Positions 39,301-48,300 of a DNA stretch of 64,000 nt are shown piece by piece. Source of the DNA: Ovis canadensis. Taxonomy: Eukaryota > Chordata > Mammalia > Artiodactyla > Bovidae. Position 1 is the first letter of the stretch. Each line of letters begins with the position of its first letter. The notes beneath the pieces are model-generated. The model saw only the letters and a program-made list of their open reading frames with translations, was not told the DNA's origin and made no database searches. The position numbers were made by a program, and so were the translations under genes. The stretch spans positions 118,262,501 through 118,326,500 of the forward strand of contig NC_091248.1 in NCBI RefSeq assembly GCF_042477335.2. The letters run 5' to 3'.

Positions 39301-42300
39301 CCAGTGTTCTTGCCTGGAGAATCCCAGGGACGGGAGAGCCTGGTGGGCTGCCATCAATGGGGTCACACAGAGTTGGGTACGACTAAAGTGACTTAGCAGC
39401 AGCAGACATCCACAGGCTGGACCTTAAAGCTCACACCTGTGGCACTTTAGAGGTTGCCTCCCTCTCCCTCCAGGGGCAGGTATCCTTCCCTTCCTTTTTA
39501 ACAAGGCCATAATCCAACTGATACTCTTTAACAATCTATTAAAGAAAAATCGTTTGCTTCTAGGCTTCCTACTATTCGAAGAAACTAACCTAAAGGAATT
39601 GAAGAAAATGTAAAGGAAACATACAGTGAGGACACCTTTCAAATATAAATCTCAGATAAGTTTAGAGTGCTAAGTTAGTTTGCTGGTCATCCTGGCATTA
39701 ATAATTTAGGAAGTGGTCTATTAAAAATCCTAGGTTATCAGTATAGCTAACAAGTTGGGGGAGCTGTGTCTCAGAGACACCAAGGTAGAACCAAGGCCCA
39801 GGACACTGCCAGGACATGGCAAGGACTCAAATTTGTTGAATGAGAAAATGGACTATCAGGATGGCCAGCCAGCAGCAGATAGTGTGAAATTCACAGGACA
39901 CCAAGGCATAGTTGCCTCCCTGGTACTGAATCATGGTATTCATTTCCCACAGTGTAACAGGTACTCAAGAAATGCTTACTGGGACTTCCCTGGTGGTCCA
40001 GTGGTTAAGAATCCACCTTGCAATGCAGGGGACAGGAGTTTGATCTCTGGTCAGGGAACTAATAGCTGACGTGCGGCAGAGCAACTAAGCCCATGCAAGG
40101 CAATTAGAGTCTGTGCTCTGTGACCAAAGATCCCGTGTGATGCAATGAAGATCCCACATGCCACAACTAAGACCCGACACAGTCTAGTCACAAGCTTTAT
40201 ATAAAAAGAGAAATGCTTACTAAAGAAACAATCTCTGCTCAAAATTCCCCCATATGCCTGTCGCTAAGCATGACATTCCTCAAAAAATAAAAATAAAAAG
40301 TATCCTGGCAGGTTCACCATTCAACAAATCAGTGACAACTGTGGCCCAGCAGGTACCACTTGGAGATGAGCACTGAACTAAGTAAATTTGCAATGATGAA
40401 AAAAAATTCCATTCATGTCAAAAGAGAGCCAAAATTAAAATATGCTTCATTCAAAAAAATAGATAAAATGTGACTCATGCGCTTATCCAAAAAAAAAAAT
40501 CTCAACAGAACATAATGCAAAGGATGGCCCCAGAACTGTAGAGCATGGCATTCTTAACTGCAGGGTCCTTCACAGGAAAACAAGCTCTCCAGGGCAGAAG
40601 AGGGAAGACTAGATAGGGAGAAGCAGTATCACTCATCTCCATGCAGATCTCAGGCCCAGAGGGAATTCACCCACAGTCCACAACAACCCAAATTTGTTTA
40701 AAATGTGTTTGTTCACAGCTCTGATTTCAACTCGTCTTCACAGCCCCTACTGCCTGGAAAGGGGTGGCCAACTCCCTTTTTCTCAGAGCAGCACAGACTT
40801 GCCCAAAGTTACACATTCCATTTGGCAGCCAGCTGGAATCCAGGAGCCCCAGCCCAGAGCCTTACCGGAAGTCCCCTGTGACTGCGAGGGTAGAGGTGGC
40901 ACCCGGATGGAGGCAGAGCTCTTACTCTTGATGTCATGAGCATTTCTGTAAATGGAAGGCAGCTTGCTCACCAGCTCCGGCCTCATACCCAACTTCTCCA
41001 GTTTTTCCAGGTTCTCAGAATTAGAGAAATCATGGGATCTCTTACAGCCAGTGCCAAACTTGCATTCACCCTGTGAAAAATACTGGCAGACATGGAGCTT
41101 GATACAGTGCTTTTTAAAGGAACAAGAGCCATACGGTCCATCTCCTTTGTTGTAATGAAGGCAGATCTGTTAACGAAGAAGGAAAAAAGACAGGAGCTTA
41201 GAAAGGCCTCACATGACACTACCTCCTTACTGAGCAGTCTCTGGTTAACTGATGTTCCTCCAGAGACCTAGCCAAGGCTGTGACCCTCTCGTGACATGGG
41301 TCACAAGCTCTGAGAACACCCCTCACTCTAGATGGACAACTGCCCTTGGTAAATGGGAACCAAGAGGACAGCAGACTGCCCAGAGCAAGCCTCTCTGGTT
41401 GGAAAAAAAAAAAACAACTTCCAGCTGATCAGAGCTGCTCCCTTCATGAAACAACATTTTAATGTAACTCACACAGGAGCATCCTAACAATCCCTGCATT
41501 CTACTGACTGACCCCAATTCACTGATTCACCAACTCCCTCTAACCCAGGACCTAGCTTCTCCCAACTCTTTTTTTCTCCAATTTAAGGTCAGAGAGGCTC
41601 TGAGGGTTTCAAGAAGGCCAAATACAGCCCTTTCAAAATAAGACTCAGTGAAGTTAACAGGCTTGCTCTGAGTCACAGTTATCTAGTACACCTGGCACTG
41701 GTGGTGTCTGCTGAACTGGGTTGTTGGTAAGGTGGGGCTTGAACTTCAATCAGCTGTTCCTTCTCCTCTACATTCCTAGAGCTGGGAACCAAGCCAGAGA
41801 CCATCATGGGCCCACCCACTCAACTCATAGGCATCATATCAAACAGAGCGCTGCAGAACCCAGACCTAGATCATCAGGGACCACCTTCTGGGGATGGAAG
41901 CCCCGGGGAGAAGATCAGCAACAGCTGGGCCCTAACTTTGATCCAGTCACTTACAAGCTGCCCGACCTCAAGCAGGCCACTCACCAGCTCTGAGATTCTG
42001 TTTCTTAATCCCCTAAATGGGACTAATGCCATCTACAAAGCTGGGCTATTGTGAGAATTAAATGAAAAATATATAAAGTGACTAGAACCAGTGGGTGCTC
42101 AGCTCATGGCAGCAACCCCTCAATGGTCACCTGATGATGAGGGGACTAGCCTGAGAGCAGCAGTCCTGCAGGAAAGCAGTACTGGATCCGAGCTTCTAGC
42201 CCGTGTGACAGCACTGTGTCCTGAACCACCTCACACAGCCCAGGAGACAGACTGCACATTCCAGATGATTCACGTCTGCTGATTCACTTCTCACACCACT

Positions 42301-45300
42301 AACAAGGTGATTGCTCCAAAAAGTTAATGCCTACCCTCCCAACACAACCTCGCTCCAACTCCCTCCTGTGACACAGGAGGCTATGCAGATGAACCTCCAC
42401 CCACCTAGTTCTCTCTCTCCCTCCCACCCTAAATCCAGGTCATGCTGACGTACACACTGTGTCCTGACCAGGCAGGCTCTCTGCCTCCCTCTTCCCAGAC
42501 CTTCATCCTCCACTCATCCTCCAGCACTCAAAGCAACCACCATCTGCTCCAGGACTCCTTCCCTGGTACCCAAACTGTGCCCCTGAGACCAGAGCACCAA
42601 CTCCAACTAAAGCACTGACAATCCCACTAAAGCATTGACAACCAACAGCACCTTGCTATCAACCGCCAACTTGTCCCACCCAGTAGCTGTGCCCTGCCTG
42701 GAAGAGCAGAAGGGGCTTCTCATCTCCTTAATGCCAGTGCCTAACCTGTAGTGGATACGCAATAAGGATTAACTGAATTAAATTGATACTAATTTTCAAA
42801 AGGCAAAGAAAATCAATTAATACATATTATGTACCAGTCATTTGCTCTATAGCATCTTTCTCAAATAAGTGATTCAATTGAATAATAATTCATTAAAATA
42901 TAAATATTTTGTTATTAAATATCATTAACATATATCCATCTCATCTCTGTCGCCTCATCCAAGGAGGGCCAGAACAGCCCACAGAACCCATGCTGGCCAG
43001 AGAATGACCGCTCAGATCTGCTGCAGAGCGCAGCCAACACTTCGCCTGGCTGCCATCCTGCGTACACAGAGTCCCCGCCCTCAGAGGCAGGCCATTCTGG
43101 AGAGACACAGATGTTGCCAACAGGGACTTCAGCTCAGAACTTTGTGCTGGCTGGGCAGAAGCTTATGGGGAACTGCAGCGCAGTCAGGATCCTTTCTGAC
43201 CCAATCTCCTTTCCTTCCCCTCTCCTGCCACAGATTTCAGGGCACCATCACCACATGGAGGCTCCCCCACCTTCCTCTCCAAAATAAATCTCTCCCACTT
43301 TCAATTACATCTTGGTGTCCACTTCTCTTAAGACTTGAAGTCGTCCATGACCACTGCAGTGAGCTTCAAAACAAGTGGTTTCTGTCTGAAGTGCAGTATG
43401 AGAATTCACAATGACCCAAGTTAGAAAACTACCCCACAGACCTCCAGAGCCCCGTGGTACCTGCATTTTTCTAAGTCCTGCTAGACAAGAAGGGGCTGGC
43501 TGGAATCCCAACCCCCACTAAGCTCTGTGTAATAACTGGCTGTAATCATTGGCCAAACAAGCTCCCCCAACTGCTGGGGTCCAGCCTCAGCAGAGTCCAG
43601 GGATACCCTCAAGATGAACGGCATTGGCAAACGAATGAATGACACGGGGAGACCAAGCTTCAGTGAGCGAGGCCCGTAACTTTATTTTCAAAAGGGGCTT
43701 TTATACCCTGACTTGTACATAGAGGAAAATGAAAGATGCAAGGTCATGCAGAGTCAGCTCAAATACTCCAGCGGTTTTGCCCTTATTGAAACCAGGATTT
43801 TTTTCTGCATACCTTTCCTATAAACAAGGGTCCTATGTTGTGTACATTATCTTCTGGCCTTGGAGGCCTGTTGACATTTTTATTGATAAAGGTTGACATT
43901 TTTTTGATAAAGGTTGATCAACCAGAAAACTTGTTTTCCCTTGAAGTGTTTTTTCTTTATACCTCTAATCTGTGTCAGCCTCAGAAAGTACTAAACAAAG
44001 TTACATTCTCATGGAGCAAAGGTGCAGTGGGTTACAACAAAAAAAAGAACTTATTAGCTCAAAGGTCTGATGTGGTTAATACCAAGGCTACTACCTGTTT
44101 TTCTTACATTCCAACTATATTAACTAATGCACTCCCAGGCACACAATGGATAAGGGATATGGGAACCTGGCAGCAAGCATTGGCTCAACAATGAAACCCT
44201 TCACCAGTATTATTTTAATAAAACTTTTTTACCCCTCAAAGCGCTCTATATTTTTAGAATGCTTAGGGTTCCCGTGTCATGGTTGGGATGTTGTGAACAA
44301 GCATATGCGTAGGTACAAGAGTCTGTATAAACCTGCCAAGCAAGCTAGAATGCTAACAGTGGGGTTTGAATTGAAATGCTCCTTTCATGTCCAGGAGACT
44401 TATCAACTAGAGCCCTAAGTTGATTTTCTCCAGAGAAAGGTGGTCGGGGATAGCCCCCTGTTAATGTCAGAAGAGTTGGTGAAAGCATAATATAGTAAAC
44501 AGTAGACAGACAGATTTTGGTTTGGGATAGATGCTAGAGCAGGTCCAGGGAGTCCCTCGAGTCCTGATCCGCCTTGCTTGTCAGGTCTCCTCCACATGAC
44601 CTTGTCATGGGTGGGATCTCCCGTGCTGGCTGCCGGCACCCAACCTCACAGAAGCCCTGCAAAGGAGGTACCAGCCCAACTGACATAGAAGGAAAGAAGG
44701 CTTCAAGAAGTGGCAAGGTTGGTGCAAGGTCACAGATCTAAAAATCAGCAGAGGCGGGAATCCAGTCCAGGGCTCCCAACAGGCAGACCTCAGTGATCAC
44801 TTTGGGCCCCTGGAGTTTCTTCTGCTATAGTGTTTCCCTGTCTTCCAACTTCCTGGCCTCTTCCTCATCACTTACCCTCGGGCCCACCCCTCCTGGCACT
44901 CACCTCTGGCAAGAGCAAGGGGTCGTTCTGAAACAGGAGCATGCAGAGCTCACCGAAGTTGAGGTGGTCCAAGCCATGTGTTTTCAGCACGCTTATGTTG
45001 TGATTGGACATCAAGTTGTGGCCATTCCTACAGTCCTTCCTGCAAACAAACAGGGCTAGGGTCACAGCTGAAATGTCTCCCCACCAAACTCTTATGCTGA
45101 AGTCTTAACCCCCAGTACTTCAGAAGTGACTGTATTTGGAGTCTTTCAAAAAAGTGATCAAGTTAAAAATGAAGTCACAGTGGGGGTGGGAGTTGGGGGG
45201 GAGCAGGGGCTAATCCAATCTGACTGGTGTCTTTATTTAAAAAAAGGCAGGGGGATCAGGACACAGAGAGAAGACAATGTGAAGATACAAGGAGAAGATG

Positions 45301-48300
45301 GCATCTACAAGCCAAGGAGAGATGCCTCAGAATATGCTGACAGCGTGACCTCTGACTTCCAGACTCCAGAACTGTGAAAAAATAAGTTTCTTAAGCTACC
45401 CAGTCTGTGGAACCTTATTACAGCAGACTGAGCGAACTGAAACGACTGGCAAAATCAATCTTTAAGATAATTTTTCAGGAATAGTTCCTGACATTGTTTA
45501 AAAACATCAGAGAAAACCTGCATGTCCATTAAAAATCATAGTGCTCATCTGTAAAAGAAGAGATGGTACCTTGTGAGTTTTAGGCCCAGGGAAGCACCTC
45601 TCAGCAGGTATTTAGTGAGACTTACAGGGCCATTTCCCGAACAGTCAGTGTGCCAGTCACTGAGCACTTACTGGCATTTAACATTGGCTGAATAAATGAG
45701 TGTGGATGGCTTATGATTACAGGTGTGTATACACACACATACACAAACACACCATTGAGGCCCAGCCCTTTTTTCTGCTCCCTTCTTCCAGTCTTTCGAT
45801 CAACCATTGCCTCTTGAAAACTCACTGCGAGCCAGGAACTGGCATTATGCCCCAAAGAGCCAAAGATAAGCCTTCAAATGATCACCTGGGTCAACAGAAC
45901 CCAGCAGAGTCAGGTAAATCACACCTGCTTGACTCAGACACTGCCATACCTATGATAAGCATCTCAAAAGAAAATTGAATCACTGACTAAACCCGTACTT
46001 CCCCTGGGCTCCCCCAACGCAGTAAAGAGCAACTTCCCTCTTGCACTGCACAGGCCAAAAACCATGGAGTCATCCAACCCCGCTCCTCTCTAGTGGATAC
46101 ACAGACATTGAGAAGACTCTAAAATGTGGGAAGCACAAGGTCAGCTGTGCTCAGAATCCATCAACAGAGTGGCACCTGATCCTGACAGGAGTGGGGAAGC
46201 AATCAGGGAGGGTGCCTGAATGGTGTAAAGTCTAAGCCTGATACTAAGGGCTGAGGAATCAGGCACGGAGAGCAGAAAAGACCATTCTAGGCAGAAAAGT
46301 GAAAGTGTTGGTCGCTCAGTAGTGTCTGACTCTTTGTGATCCCATGGACTGCAGCCTGCCAGGCTTCTCTGTCTATGGAATTCCCTAGGCAAGAATACTG
46401 GAGTGGGTAGCCATTCCTTTTTCCAGGGTATCTTCCTGACCCAGGGATCGAACCCAGGTCTCCTGCACTGCAGGCGGATTCTTTAAGATCTGAGGCACCA
46501 GGGAAGCCCCATTCTGGGCAGAGGGGCTTCATAATTACAATGATCATGATGATGATGATGGCTACTAAAAGGGCATTTATCACAAACCAGGGTTTGCTTA
46601 AAAGTTTTGTGAGTTAACTCACAGTGTCCTCAACAAGCCTATAAGGTGGGTAATACAATCCCATTTTGGAGATAAGAGAACTGAGGCTCAGATAAAAACT
46701 AATTTGCCCAAGATCACTCAACTGGCAAGGGGCAGAGCCAAGGCAGAGACACGGCAGGCTTGTCTTGGGGCTGGGTTCTTGACCACTTGCTCACTGTCCC
46801 CTAAGCAAAGGATGGAATAAGGGACCTGGGACCCTCTCCAGAGGTCACCAACAAAGGCAACAGTGATGATCTATGTCTGCAACAGCTGATCCTGCAGTTG
46901 AGGAGGACAGAGAGCTTCACAGCAAAAGCACAGAACATGCAGCTGACCACACCCTCTCTCTCTTATGTGATCCGGAAACAGTCAAAGAAGGAAGGTTCAA
47001 GAAACTGTCCTGTGTAAACCACAAAGAAGACGGAAAAAAAAAAAAAAACAAAACAAAACACCACAGAACTCAAGATCATCCAGGCCTATAAATACTAGAC
47101 TTCCAAGACAAAATCTGACCCCAATTTTGGGAATTAGCCTATCTAAAGATAGCAGGTCTGTTATCTTTATTTTACCAACTACAGACATCAGCAAGACCCA
47201 CTAGTGATCTGTCATTAGATCCCTCCATCTACCATCTACTGTATCTACCTTCCTCTCTGCATGCTGCTCCTCCTTCCACCCTGAGATGCTGCCTCTCCAC
47301 CAGCCCCTGAAGGCTCAATTGCCCTGGCGCTCCACCCTCAGCTTCCACCTCAGATCAGACCCACCCTTGCTGCTGCAGCCATAGTAAATGCTGCCCCAAA
47401 ACTCCCAAAACCTGCATCTCAGTGTCCTGGCAATCCTCCCAAGTTTCAGACCTGGAGAGCTACCCTCTGGGCACTCTTCAAAACAAAACCCTCTCCCACT
47501 CTCTGTCAACAGTAAGAAAGATGTCATCTCCGAGTGAACGATAATAAAGAAAAATGAGTCATCAATTATCGAATCCTGTCACCCTCCTCTTACCAGCTCT
47601 CCCAAATTTCTCATACATACATCCATTCCTCATAAGGCCTTATCTGGGTCTTGAAATATCTGCATCTAAGGATTTCTGGGCAGCTGCTTCTCAGGGACAT
47701 TTACCAGCTCCTCTGCATCCAGGCAGAGACATCCTGCGGTGCTTGGGTCATGGACAGAAAAATAGCTACCATTCCAGAACTGGCCCATAAAAATCTCCCA
47801 CTAGCCCTCTACTATCCATCTTCTCTACCTGCTCCTTGGAACCTGATACCCAGACAGCCTTTAAGAGTCATGGGTTGAAGAGGACAGAGTCTAGATCTGC
47901 CAGCCTGGGTCCCTAAATGACTATATGGATCAAGGTCCATACTTCACGCTGTTAAATCTCACAATTAGACCTGATGTGAGCATGAAGTAAGGTCTATCCT
48001 GTTGAGGAAGAAAAAAGAAAAATAACTAAAATTCTTCCAGATGACTGGACTAGCTTCCAAATGGAATCATCGTAAGTAAGTAAAGTCACTCAGTCCTGTC
48101 CGATTCTTTGTGACCCCGTGGACTGCAGCCCACCAGGCTCCTCAGTCCATGGGATTCTCCAGGCAAGAATACTGGAGTGGGTTGCCATTTCCTTCTCCAG
48201 GGGAATCTTCCCAACCCAGGGATCAAACCTGGGTCTCCCGCATTGGAGGCAGACGCTTTAACCTCTGAGCCACCACTATGAGCATGCATACCACTATCTA

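Larger units (their letters stand above)
38445..40865 (-). other. PARP12: PARP12 intron 3
   Basis: 2421 bp with a compound Bov SINE and a CHR SINE. The remainder is unique-looking. Confidence 0.75.
41167..44903 (-). other. PARP12: PARP12 intron 2
   Basis: 3737 bp. Contains an old MIR and the sense-oriented solo LTR. 42080-43560 appears unique and somewhat GC-rich. Confidence 0.75.
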
